A stretch of DNA of 64,000 bases from Halorarius halobius. GTDB taxonomy: Archaea; Halobacteriota; Halobacteria; Halobacteriales; Haloarculaceae. Where the stretch lies: NCBI RefSeq assembly GCF_024298865.1, contig NZ_CP101161.1:2315227-2379226 (forward strand), written 5' to 3'. Shown piece after piece: positions 51,770-59,190 of this stretch; position 1 is the first letter of the stretch, and each line of letters opens with the position of its first letter. Under the pieces are notes generated by a model. It worked only from the letters and a program-made list of their open reading frames with translations, was not told the origin of the DNA and made no database searches. The position numbers and the translations under genes were made by a program.

Positions 51770-52084
51770 TCAGGGTGCTGGCAACACGTCGGCGTCGGGA
51801 TGTAACACCTCGTACCCCTCGTCTCCCACGGAGACGACGGCCCAGTCGTACGGCGGCGTCGCCGACCGGAGCTCTTCCTGTAGTCGCTTCGCACGGTCGG
51901 AGCGTGCCACGAAACACCGAAGACGGCCGTCCTCGCGGGCGTCGTCCGGTTCGGCCGTCGTGACCTGCACGACCCGCCACTTCCGCGTCGCACGCAGTTC
52001 GTCCCCATCGGGCTCCACCTCGTATCCCAGGTCGCGGAAGATGTCTCCCGCCCTGTCGATGAGTGGTGTGCTAACGGCTCCCAT
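51770..52084 (-). CDS. Small haloarchaeal protein (DUF7116-like)
   Basis: This 104-residue cytoplasmic protein is probably one of the haloarchaea-only families (DUF7116 in my recollection). A helix IDRAGDIFRDLGYEVEPDGDEL is followed by strands KWRVVQVTT, RLRCFVARSDRAKRLQEEL and YDWAVVSVGDEGYEVLHP. The fold looks alpha/beta and single-domain, with no known function. A 17-bp perfect dyad lies 12-28 nt before the ATG (52082-52084), overlapping a TTATTC box, so the gene is probably controlled by a repressor. Confidence 0.8.
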   Translation of the reverse strand: MGAVSTPLIDRAGDIFRDLGYEVEPDGDELRATRKWRVVQVTTAEPDDAREDGRLRCFVARSDRAKRLQEELRSATPPYDWAVVSVGDEGYEVLHPDADVLPAP

Positions 52085-52095
52085 TCGGAGTGACG

Positions 52096-52112
52096 TTCCA
52101 CCCGAGGTGGAA
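52096..52112. promoter_or_regulatory. Perfect dyad operator candidate
   Basis: TTCCACC-CGA-GGTGGAA has perfect 7-bp arms and a 3-bp centre. It lies 12-28 nt upstream of the ATG at 52084 and its distal arm overlaps the TATA-like TTATTC box. Binding of a dimeric regulator here would block transcription start. Confidence 0.7.
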
Positions 52113-52255
52113 TAACAGTTTGCACCTGTCGTTCGTGTTAGACGTTTGGCGGCAGAGCCCCGCGCAGTGCCGCGGTCACGTCCGCGCCGCGCGCTCACTC
52201 TCGGGTCGCTCGCATCCACGTGGCGCTCGCCTCCCTGCGTCGCTCGCGCCACGCT

Positions 52256-52504
52256 CTACTCGTGTGCGGCGTCCCACTCGTCGGCGCGCTTGAAGTTCTC
52301 GCAGTGGTCACACTGCACCCGCCCCATCGAGTCCATCGCGTCGACGAACGACTCGCAGTTGCCACAGAAGTAGCCCCACCGCCGTTCGCGGTCGGTGTCG
52401 CGGTACGCGACGAAGAACGGGGCCTTCGACCCCCGTTCGGCTTCGTCGTGGGCGACGTACAGCGTGTCGCCGTCCGGCCCCTCGACGGCGTCGAGTTCGC
52501 TCAT
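52256..52504 (-). CDS. Small zinc-ribbon-like protein (DUF5816-like)
   Basis: This 82-residue protein has two cysteine pairs, FCGNCESF and QCDHCENF, about 20 residues apart, forming a likely zinc ribbon. The N-terminal half is beta-rich (LDAVEGPDGDTLYVAHDEAERGSKAPF). Sequence and length fit the haloarchaeal DUF5816 group. The function is unknown. I chose ATG 52502-52504; the frame stays open 60 nt upstream. About 170 nt without genes precede the DUF7116-like gene. Confidence 0.82.
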   Translation of the reverse strand: MSELDAVEGPDGDTLYVAHDEAERGSKAPFFVAYRDTDRERRWGYFCGNCESFVDAMDSMGRVQCDHCENFKRADEWDAAHE

Positions 52505-52584
52505 ACCCCCGGTAGCTCCCCGGCCGGCGAAAAGGCTCCGGTCGAACCCGACACCGTTTTTCACCGGCCGGCCGACCTCCGGGT

Positions 52585-53937
52585 ATGACCCTCCGTCTCC
52601 TCCACTACTCCGACGTGGAGAACGCCTACGACGACCCCGACCGACTCGGTCGGCTGGCTGGCACCATCGACGCCCGCCGCGACGCCGACACGCTCGTCTT
52701 CGGCACCGGCGACAACACCTCGCCGGGCGTGCTCCCCCTCCTCACGCGTGGGGGGCAGGCGCTCGACTTCTTCGAGGCGGTCGACCCCGACGCCGACACG
52801 TTCGGTAACCACGACTTCGACTACGGGCCCGACCGCGCGCTCGAACTCGTGGCGGCGGCCCCCCAGCCGTGGCTCTGTGCGAACGTCGTCCGCGACGGCG
52901 ACACGTTCGGCGCGAGCGTCGGCGTCCGCCCGTGGCAGGTGTTCGAGCGGGGCGACACGCGCGTCGGTGCGTTCGGGCTGGTGACGCCCCGGACCGCCTC
53001 CATCAACCCCAACACGGGCGACGTTCGATTCACCGACCCCGTCGCCGCCGCCGAGGAGGCCGTCGCCGCCTTGCGGGCCCGCGACGTCGACTACGTGGTC
53101 TGTCTGTCGCATCTCGGTCGCACCGACGAGACGCTCGCGGCCAACGTCGACGTCGACGTGGTGCTGGGCGGCCACAACCACGCCGAGCGGGTCGAACGGC
53201 TGGACGACACGCTACTGACGCGGCCGGGCGTCAACGGCGAGATACTGCTGGAGGTGACCCTGCCCGACCGCGAGGTCACCCGTCACGTCGTCGCCGAGGG
53301 ACCGGTCGACGAGTCGGTGCGCGAGCGGTTCGAGGCGCGGATGGCCGAGGCGGGCGTCGACGAGGTGGTCGCGCACGTCGACGACCCAATCGAGCGGACG
53401 GAGACGGCCTGCTTCCGCGGCGAATCCAGGGTCGGCAACTTCGTCGCGGACGCCTACCGCTGGTACGCCGACGCCGACGTGGGCCTCCAGAACTCCGGGG
53501 GCATCCGCTCGGGGCCGTCGCTCTCGGGCGACGTGACGGTCGGGGACCTCATCAGCCTCATCCCGTTCGACGAACCGCTGTCGGTCGCCGAGATGACGGG
53601 CGAGGAACTCGCCGCGGCGTTCGCGCAGGGGGAGGGTGCCCGCCTCTCGTTTGGCGAACCGGAGTGGTGGCACGCGCACGTCTCCGGGGCGACCATCGAG
53701 TACGACCTCTCGGCGGGCGAACTCGTCGCCGCGACGGTCGGGGGCGACCCTATCGACCCCGACGCCACCTACCGGGTCGCGCTCGCGGACTACTTGCTCC
53801 ACAGCGACGACGAGTTTCCCGTCCTCGAGGAGAGCCACCGCGCCGAGGCGCTCGAGACCCAGTACGAGGTGCTGGCCGACTACGCCCGCGAGACGGGTAT
53901 CGACCCGTCGCTCGACGGCCGCATCCGACACACGTAG
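52585..53937 (+). CDS. 5'-nucleotidase/metallophosphatase family protein
   Basis: This is a 450-residue two-domain enzyme. The calcineurin-like domain has HYSDVENAYDD, FGTGDNTSPG, TFGNHDFDYGP, VCLSHLGRTDE and GGHNHAERVE, giving the two-metal site. The C-terminal 5'-nucleotidase domain shows VGNFVADAYRW, GLQNSGGIRSG, and SLIPFDEPLSVAEMTG. It has no signal peptide, unlike most bacterial UshA-type enzymes, so a cytoplasmic nucleotide or cyclic-phosphate hydrolase is expected. Confidence 0.93.
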   Translation: MTLRLLHYSDVENAYDDPDRLGRLAGTIDARRDADTLVFGTGDNTSPGVLPLLTRGGQALDFFEAVDPDADTFGNHDFDYGPDRALELVAAAPQPWLCANVVRDGDTFGASVGVRPWQVFERGDTRVGAFGLVTPRTASINPNTGDVRFTDPVAAAEEAVAALRARDVDYVVCLSHLGRTDETLAANVDVDVVLGGHNHAERVERLDDTLLTRPGVNGEILLEVTLPDREVTRHVVAEGPVDESVRERFEARMAEAGVDEVVAHVDDPIERTETACFRGESRVGNFVADAYRWYADADVGLQNSGGIRSGPSLSGDVTVGDLISLIPFDEPLSVAEMTGEELAAAFAQGEGARLSFGEPEWWHAHVSGATIEYDLSAGELVAATVGGDPIDPDATYRVALADYLLHSDDEFPVLEESHRAEALETQYEVLADYARETGIDPSLDGRIRHT

Positions 53938-53981
53938 CCGACATAGTAACCTTCACCCGGGCGGCCGTCCCACTCCCGGTA

Positions 53982-54386
53982 ATGAGCCTCGTCGTGGTGC
54001 CGGTCCGCTACCCCCTCTCCGAGCATTCGCAGGCGACGCTGGCGGAGGCTATCGACCTCGCCGGCGAGCACGACGCCGACCTGACGGTGCTCCACGTCAA
54101 CCTCTATCAGAACGACCGACGGGTCAGCCGTGCGGAACTGAAGCGGGCCGTCGAGTCGGAGTTCGGCCACCTCGAGGGCGTGCGCTACGTCGTCCGAGCC
54201 GGCTTTCTCGTCGAGGAGACCATCCTCGACGAGGTGGCCGCCGAGGGGGCCGACTACGTCGTCATCGGGCGGAAGCAGGCTTCGCGCTGGCGGCGGATGG
54301 TCCGTCGCCTCGTCGACGACCCCGACGTCGAGGCGTTCCTGCGGCGTGAACTCGACGCGAAGGTGGTGACGGTCACTCCCTCGTAG
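53982..54386 (+). CDS. Universal stress protein-like protein
   Basis: This 134-residue alpha/beta protein has a Usp layout: LVVVPVRYPLSEHSQATLAEAIDLA, then DADLTVLHVNLYQNDR, VRYVVRAGFLVEETILDEVAAEGADYVVIG. The ATP-binding loop is replaced by a basic stretch RKQASRWRRMVRRL, so nucleotide binding is doubtful. It lies 45 nt after the nucleotidase gene on the same strand and overlaps the convergent MscS gene by 14 nt. Confidence 0.78.
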   Translation: MSLVVVPVRYPLSEHSQATLAEAIDLAGEHDADLTVLHVNLYQNDRRVSRAELKRAVESEFGHLEGVRYVVRAGFLVEETILDEVAAEGADYVVIGRKQASRWRRMVRRLVDDPDVEAFLRRELDAKVVTVTPS

Positions 54387-55353
54387 GGTCGCCGTCGGGT
54401 GGGTCGACCGGGCCCCGCGGTCCCTCCACGTCCGCGTCGCGCATCGACACCTGCAGTTCGCCGCTCGTGTCGTCGAAGTAGAGATGCGAGTGCGGGTACG
54501 CTATCTCCACGTCGGCGTCCTCCATCAACTCCCAGAGGTTCGTCTGGACGGCCGACCGGACCGTCAGCAGTTTGTACGGCTCCGTCACCCAGTAGCGGAG
54601 CCGGAGGTTGACGCCGTGGTCCGCGTAGCTCTCGATGTAGCAGGTGGGCGCCGCCGGGTAGCGGGCCCCCCCGATGCGGATGTCCGGACCGCCCTCGATG
54701 ACGGTGTCGACGCGCCGGGCCGCCTGCTCGATGACGTCGCGCGCCTCCGCGATGTCCGACTCGTAGGTGACGAGCACGTCGAGTTCCAGCCGCGTCCGGG
54801 AGTCCTCCGCCGAGAAGTTCACCACGTCCCGGTCCCGCATCGAGCCGTTCGGGACGATGAGAAACGTGTTGTCGAGCGTGAATATCTTCGTGTACCGGAG
54901 CGTGATGTCCTCGACGAACCCGAACACGCCCCGCTCGGAGAGATGTATCATGTCACCGACCTCGTAGGGGCGTTCCGAGAGCACGAACAGGCCGTTGATG
55001 ACCGAGCCGATGATGGGTGCGAGGATGAAACCGAGCACCAGCGAGAACACCGACAGCGAGATGGCGAGGTCGCCGATGCCGACCCCGAAAAAGGCGAGGC
55101 CGACGAACGCCGCGGAGACCACTATCAGTCCCTGGATGGCCCGCAGGACCGTCCGGGTGACGCTCGGCCGGCGGAACCGGCGGGCGATGCGCCTGCCGAG
55201 CAGTTGCCGGGCGAGCCTGGAGACGTAGTAGGCGACGACCAGCAACACGACCGCCGCGACCAGCCGGTAGGCGGCCGTCGGCACCGCACCGGGGAGCCAG
55301 CCAGGGCGTGGGAGCCCCGTTCCGGCCGCCGTCGTGTTGCCCGCCTGAAGCAT
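54373..55353 (-). CDS. MscS-family mechanosensitive ion channel
   Basis: This 326-residue full-length small-conductance channel has three N-terminal helices (YRLVAAVVLLVVAYYVSRLARQL, LIVVSAAFVGLAFFGVGIGDL, and the pore helix LVLGFILAPIIGSVINGLFVL). The beta domain has RPYEVGDMIHLSERGVFGFVEDITLRYTKI and IVPNGSMRDRDVVNFS. The C-terminal vestibule domain follows. It should release solutes on hypo-osmotic shock, important for a salt-adapted cell. The ATG at 55351-55353 was chosen; a long upstream frame exists but is non-coding. Confidence 0.92.
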   Translation of the reverse strand: MLQAGNTTAAGTGLPRPGWLPGAVPTAAYRLVAAVVLLVVAYYVSRLARQLLGRRIARRFRRPSVTRTVLRAIQGLIVVSAAFVGLAFFGVGIGDLAISLSVFSLVLGFILAPIIGSVINGLFVLSERPYEVGDMIHLSERGVFGFVEDITLRYTKIFTLDNTFLIVPNGSMRDRDVVNFSAEDSRTRLELDVLVTYESDIAEARDVIEQAARRVDTVIEGGPDIRIGGARYPAAPTCYIESYADHGVNLRLRYWVTEPYKLLTVRSAVQTNLWELMEDADVEIAYPHSHLYFDDTSGELQVSMRDADVEGPRGPVDPPDGDPTRE

Positions 55354-55437
55354 ATCCGCCTCGTCGCGGCCCCCGTGAAAAAGGGTTGCGTTGCACCGGG
55401 CCGACCAGCTAAGTAGCTGTACGTCGACCACGGCCGC

Positions 55438-56175
55438 ATGGCCGCCGACCCATCGTTCCGGGTGAGCCACGACGCGACCGCCTCCAACACGCTGTTGTGT
55501 GGGTTCGCGGAGTACGGCCTCGCGGGACTCACGGCCGCGGATTACCTCGTCGAGCAGTTGGAACTGGAGAAGGTCGGCCACATCACGGTCGACCAGCTAC
55601 CGACCATCACGCCGTTCGAGAACGGCACGCCGCGACACCACACGCGGCTGTTCACCAGCGACGCGGTCGACCTCACGGTGCTCGTCGGCGAACTGTTCGT
55701 CCCGCCGTTCGCCGCCGACCCGTTCGGCGACGCGGTGCTCGAGTGGGCCGAGGACGCCGGCTCCGAGGAGGTGGTCGTCCTCTCGGGTGTCCCCATCGCC
55801 CACGGCCCCGACGACCACCGACCGTTCTACATCGCCTCGCCCGACTACCAGTCGACCTACGACCTCGCGGCCGCCGACGTGACGCCGATGATGGGCGGGT
55901 TCCTCGACGGCGTGAAGGGTGCCGTCGCGGGCCGGGGCATCGACTCGCCGCTCCGGACCTGTGTGTTCACGACGCCGACACACCCGCAGGCGCCCGACGC
56001 GGAGGCCGCGCTCCGCCTGCTCGGTGCCGTCGACCGGGTGTACGAACTCGGTCTCGACACCGGCCCGCTGGAGACGTTCGCCGCGGAGGTGTCCACCTAC
56101 TACGAGGAACTCGCCGAACGACTCGCCGACCAGGAGGAGGAGCGACCGCTCTCGGACGACCGGATGTACATGTGA
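55438..56175 (+). CDS. PAC2-family protein
   Basis: This 245-residue protein belongs to the PAC2 (proteasome assembly chaperone 2-like) family. It has NTLLCGFAEYGLAGLTAADYLVEQL near the N-terminus, HITVDQLPTITPFENG, VVVLSGVPIAH and PMMGGFLDGVKGAVAGRGI. In archaea these ATP-grasp-associated or chaperone-like proteins are common but their client is not proven. The start is ATG 55438, with no other gene close on this strand. Confidence 0.9.
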   Translation: MAADPSFRVSHDATASNTLLCGFAEYGLAGLTAADYLVEQLELEKVGHITVDQLPTITPFENGTPRHHTRLFTSDAVDLTVLVGELFVPPFAADPFGDAVLEWAEDAGSEEVVVLSGVPIAHGPDDHRPFYIASPDYQSTYDLAAADVTPMMGGFLDGVKGAVAGRGIDSPLRTCVFTTPTHPQAPDAEAALRLLGAVDRVYELGLDTGPLETFAAEVSTYYEELAERLADQEEERPLSDDRMYM

Positions 56176-56331
56176 CGGTACGCGGGGGTCCCACTGGGCT
56201 CGACTCCGGCAAGGGCGTGCGAAAAACAGCGCCTGCTCCTTTCGGCGCTCACTACCTTCCCCCGGCGGATGCCGTCTCGCGTACGGAGCGTGTAGTGGTC
56301 GACTTAGCGGAATCGGAGGGATGAGGCAGGA

Positions 56332-56988
56332 TCACTGGACAGTGATATCAGCGGGCGGGGACTCGCCGTCGGCTGGGGACGCTTCGGCTCGGAGCGTATA
56401 GCCGATCGCCAGGAGGGCAAGGGCCTGCCCGCCGCCGAGGACGAATGGTGCCCACGTCGGGGTTGTGGAGCCCAGTGTCGCCACCCGAACCATGTTCACC
56501 ACGAATACGCCGGCAGGTGCCAGCAGCAGGACACCGACGCGCCGGGACCACGTCGATGTCTTGAGGCATGTACCTCCGGCGGTGAGGAATCCAAGGACGA
56601 TTCCGAGAAGCAGGAGCAGTTGGAGGGGAGCCAGCGACGCTGGCGGCTCGCCCGCGACGCCGACGAGCGGAAGGAGATTCCCCGCGGTCGTTATCGTGGC
56701 TCCCACGAACCCGAGCGCAGCGAAGACGGCAGTCGCGTCGGCCAGCCGTGGACTCCCGTCGGAGAGCGCAGGATACAGTCCGAGCAGACCGGCGAACGAG
56801 AGGGCCCATCCGGCTGGACCGACCACGTCCTGCACGACTTCCGAACTCGTTTCAGTGAAGGCGAAGACGGCCCAGAACCCCGCGAACACGACGAACAACC
56901 CCCCCGCGAGGAGGAACAGCGTCGAACGCCACGGTTCCAGCCACGTGAACGGCGGTTTGGTAGATATTGACACACGCGGACGAATCAT
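56332..56988 (-). CDS. Membrane protein of unknown function in a lower-GC segment
   Basis: This is a 218-residue protein with six helices, including LFLLAGGLFVVFAGFWAVFAF, GPAGWALSFAGLLGLYPALS, FAALGFVGATITTAGNLLPL and LQLLLLLGIVLGFLTAGG. The arrangement resembles DUF998-type integral membrane proteins but I am unsure. Codons are noticeably less GC-rich than in flanking genes (more A/T at third positions), as is its AT-rich upstream region, which suggests recent acquisition. I used ATG 56988; a GTG is 3 nt upstream. A palindromic TATA element lies about 25 nt before it. Confidence 0.72.
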   Translation of the reverse strand: MIRPRVSISTKPPFTWLEPWRSTLFLLAGGLFVVFAGFWAVFAFTETSSEVVQDVVGPAGWALSFAGLLGLYPALSDGSPRLADATAVFAALGFVGATITTAGNLLPLVGVAGEPPASLAPLQLLLLLGIVLGFLTAGGTCLKTSTWSRRVGVLLLAPAGVFVVNMVRVATLGSTTPTWAPFVLGGGQALALLAIGYTLRAEASPADGESPPADITVQ

Positions 56989-57006
56989 CACTCATATAAA
57001 AATTTT

Positions 57007-57018
57007 CCTATATATAGG
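57007..57018. promoter_or_regulatory. Palindromic TATA element
   Basis: CCTATATATAGG is a perfect 12-bp palindrome in the AT-rich gap. It is centred about 25 nt from the ATG of the minus-strand membrane protein, the right place for its TATA box. Being symmetric, it could in principle also fire to the right toward the zinc-ribbon gene at 57195. Confidence 0.65.
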
Positions 57019-57194
57019 GCGTGGACGTACTGTCCTCGTGGCCGATCTCGTGTGGTCCGCCCGGGACGTTCGACGAATCCCGGCCCGTCTTGACGAACTC
57101 GGGGGATGGCCCCCCGGCCGCACTGCTCGAACACATAAACCACCCGGCACAAGAGGCCGGAGGCGCTATCGGGCCCGAACCCCTACCACCGTCG

Positions 57195-57374
57195 ATGAGC
57201 CGACCTGAATCTCCGTCGAGGCCAGCGCGACCGAAGGGTACGCTGTTCTGCCCGACGTGTGGCCACGAGAGCGGCCTCGACGGCGACTGGATAGCGGTCG
57301 AAGGCGGTACGCTCGTCTGTCCCGACTGCGGTGCGGTCGTCGTCGCCCAGCCCACCTTCGGCGTGCCCGCCTAG
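57195..57374 (+). CDS. Small zinc-ribbon protein
   Basis: This is a 59-residue protein with two CxxC knuckles: LFCPTCGHESGL and LVCPDCGAVVV, spaced about 26 residues. It begins with a basic, Pro/Ser-rich stretch (RPESPSRPARPKG). Such mini zinc ribbons are frequent in haloarchaea and mostly uncharacterised; nucleic-acid or protein binding is likely. The ATG at 57195 is preferred to an upstream start at 57021. Its stop shares CTAG (57371-57374) with the convergent eIF2B-like gene. Confidence 0.82.
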   Translation: MSRPESPSRPARPKGTLFCPTCGHESGLDGDWIAVEGGTLVCPDCGAVVVAQPTFGVPA

Positions 57375-58225
57375 AGCGTCTCCCGTCCCTCGTCGGTGAC
57401 GACGCTGTCGACGAGGTGGACCGGCGTCGCGTCGTACGCGGGGTTCTCGACGGCGAACCCCTCCGCCGGTTCGCGCATCACCTCCGCGGGACTGCGGAAC
57501 TCGTTTTCGAACGCGAAGCCGCCGCTCTCGATGACCTTCGAGGAGGAGCCGACGACGTGGACCGGCACCGCGAGTTCGCTGGCCGTCGCGGCGATGGGGA
57601 ACGTGCCGATGCGGTTGTAGTAGGTGTCGTCGACGATGCAGGTCATCCCGAAGGCGGCGAAGTCACAGTCGTCGAGCACGTGGCCCGCCGCGCCGTCGAC
57701 GACGAGCGTGGCGTTCACGCGGTCGACGCCCGCCAGCGTCCGGACGGTCTTGCGGCCGAGATAGCGGGGCCGCGCCTCGGTCACGTACACGTCGAGGTGT
57801 GCGCCGTCGCGGGCCGCGAGTTCGATGGCCTCCAGCAGGGTCGTCGAGTAGTCGTGCGTGAGCACGGTCGCGCCGTCGGTGAACAGTTCCCTAGCGTGCT
57901 CGGCGGCGCGGCGTTTGGCCGTCTCCACCTGCTCGACGACGGCGTCGATGGTGTCGTCGGTCAACTGCTTGGCCGCCGCCACGTCTTCGGGGTCGGCCTC
58001 GCTCACGGTACTGACGATGTCGTGCTGGGTGGTGTGGAGCGACGCGTGGGAGGGGTTAGCTCGCCGCAGGGCGTTGGAGTTCCGCTCGAGGTCGCGGACG
58101 TACTCCTCGACGGTCGGATACTCGCGGTCGAGCAGTTCCCGGAGCGCCTCGGCGGCCTTCACCGCGACCACCGACGAGGAGTGGGTCTGCATCTCCTCGA
58201 TCTCCGCGACGGTCTCGTCGATCAT
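57371..58225 (-). CDS. eIF2B/ribose-1,5-bisphosphate isomerase-family protein lacking catalytic residues
   Basis: This 284-residue protein is a clear member of the eIF2B alpha / R15P isomerase / MtnA fold. It has VLTHDYSTTLLEAI, DVYVTEARPRYLGRKTVRTLA and YYNRIGTFPIAATASELAVPV. The isomerase cysteine (THCxS in R15P isomerases) is Asp125 and the catalytic Asp (GAD) is Thr195 (FGMTC). R15P isomerase activity is therefore unlikely, and a regulatory or other binding role should be considered. The ATG is at 58223-58225, with GGATTTTGG about 27 nt upstream. A dyad (58284-58309) lies between it and the divergent zinc-ribbon gene. Confidence 0.88.
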   Translation of the reverse strand: MIDETVAEIEEMQTHSSSVVAVKAAEALRELLDREYPTVEEYVRDLERNSNALRRANPSHASLHTTQHDIVSTVSEADPEDVAAAKQLTDDTIDAVVEQVETAKRRAAEHARELFTDGATVLTHDYSTTLLEAIELAARDGAHLDVYVTEARPRYLGRKTVRTLAGVDRVNATLVVDGAAGHVLDDCDFAAFGMTCIVDDTYYNRIGTFPIAATASELAVPVHVVGSSSKVIESGGFAFENEFRSPAEVMREPAEGFAVENPAYDATPVHLVDSVVTDEGRETL

Positions 58226-58283
58226 ACCCGGGCGCTCGCTCGCGGCGGCCAAAATCCTTCTGGGTCGCGGGACGGATGTGGAA

Positions 58284-58309
58284 CCGTGAACGTACACGAA
58301 CGTTCACGG
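58284..58309. promoter_or_regulatory. Perfect 10+10 bp dyad between divergent genes
   Basis: CCGTGAACGT-ACACGA-ACGTTCACGG has perfect 10-bp arms and a 6-bp centre. It lies 59-84 nt from the start of the eIF2B-like gene and 66-91 nt from that of the zinc-ribbon gene, roughly midway between their TATA boxes. It fits a binding site for a dimeric regulator acting on both genes. Confidence 0.75.
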
Positions 58310-58374
58310 AAAACGCCGGACGCGAGCGGGGTCAAGTCAGAAGGCATAAGAAGCGAGCGTCGTCACGTCCGAAC

Positions 58375-58533
58375 ATGGCGAGTTGTCTCAACTGCGAATC
58401 TTACGTGTCGGAACAGTACGTGAAGGTGTTCGCCCCCGACGGCTACGACAGCGTCCGCGTCTGCCCCCACTGTGAGGACAAGATGCGCGACGGCAACGGC
58501 GTCCGGGAGGCGCGCGCGCCCCGCCAGCAGTAA
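58375..58533 (+). CDS. Small zinc-binding protein (DUF7563-like)
   Basis: This is a 52-residue protein with two CxxC pairs: SCLNCESYVSEQYVKVF and VRVCPHCEDKMRDGNG. The tail (VREARAPRQQ) is basic. It matches a common haloarchaeal mini-protein family I recall as DUF7563. The function is unknown. It is transcribed away from the eIF2B-like gene, with GGCATAAG about 27 nt upstream of the ATG, so a leaderless transcript is expected. Confidence 0.82.
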   Translation: MASCLNCESYVSEQYVKVFAPDGYDSVRVCPHCEDKMRDGNGVREARAPRQQ

Positions 58534-58569
58534 CGTTCCGACCGTTTTTCCGCGTTCGCTCGACGCCCG

Positions 58570-59103
58570 TCAGCCGCCGGTTGAGGCGTCCTCCCGCTCC
58601 GGGAGCAGTCGCTCGGCCAGCGCCGCGAGTCGCTCGTACGCGAGGTTGACGTACAGGCCCGAGACGAACGCCAGCCCCGCGACCAGCGCCGGTGTGGATT
58701 CGGCCCCGCCCAGTATAAGGTCCGCGAGGAGATAGGTGCCGGTCGACAGCGGTATCGCCGCCGGCACCCGGAGGTGGTACTGGACCACCGTGAGCGGCGT
58801 CCGGTCGAACTCGCGGATGAGCGCCGTGAACACGAAGCCGAACGCGCCGAGCACGCCGAACGCGTACACCTGCCAGGGGACGGCCACGTCGAACGCGTTG
58901 CCGGTGTCCAGTGCGGTCAGCAGGCCGTCCGGCAACGCGCCCCTGAACAGCGTAGTCGTTCCGGCCGCCACAACAATCAGCACCAGCACGTCGACGACGA
59001 GGGTCGCCACCACGGCCGGCGAGCGGTACCACCGCGACGGCTCCCGGCCGGTCGCCTCCTCGCCCGGTGCGGTCGCGGACTCCTCGGACGCGCGGTGTCC
59101 CAT
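58570..59103 (-). CDS. Four-helix membrane protein of unknown function
   Basis: This 177-residue protein has an acidic N-terminal tail and four helices: AVVATLVVDVLVLIVVAAGTTTLF, VPWQVYAFGVLGAFGFVFTALI, AAIPLSTGTYLLADLILGG and TPALVAGLAFVSGLYVNLAYE. I cannot assign a family. It sits downstream of the DUF502-archease-rtcB operon on the same strand, 87 nt past the rtcB stop, and could be part of it. Confidence 0.72.
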   Translation of the reverse strand: MGHRASEESATAPGEEATGREPSRWYRSPAVVATLVVDVLVLIVVAAGTTTLFRGALPDGLLTALDTGNAFDVAVPWQVYAFGVLGAFGFVFTALIREFDRTPLTVVQYHLRVPAAIPLSTGTYLLADLILGGAESTPALVAGLAFVSGLYVNLAYERLAALAERLLPEREDASTGG

Positions 59104-59190
59104 ACCCCGCGCTCACGCGGCGTTCACATCACTCTTTGGTGGGAAATCGACGCCTCGGGCCGGCCACGACCGCTCAGAGCGTCCCGGCGC

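Noticed and set aside
56176..56331. Possible tRNA gene
   Set aside because: I looked for a TTCGA-type T-loop and a paired acceptor stem and found neither; no other tRNA-like sequence was recognised in the window.
57021..57194. Upstream extension of the zinc-ribbon gene
   Set aside because: The added 58 residues are Pro/Gly-rich with no structure; the ATG at 57195 gives the compact family form.
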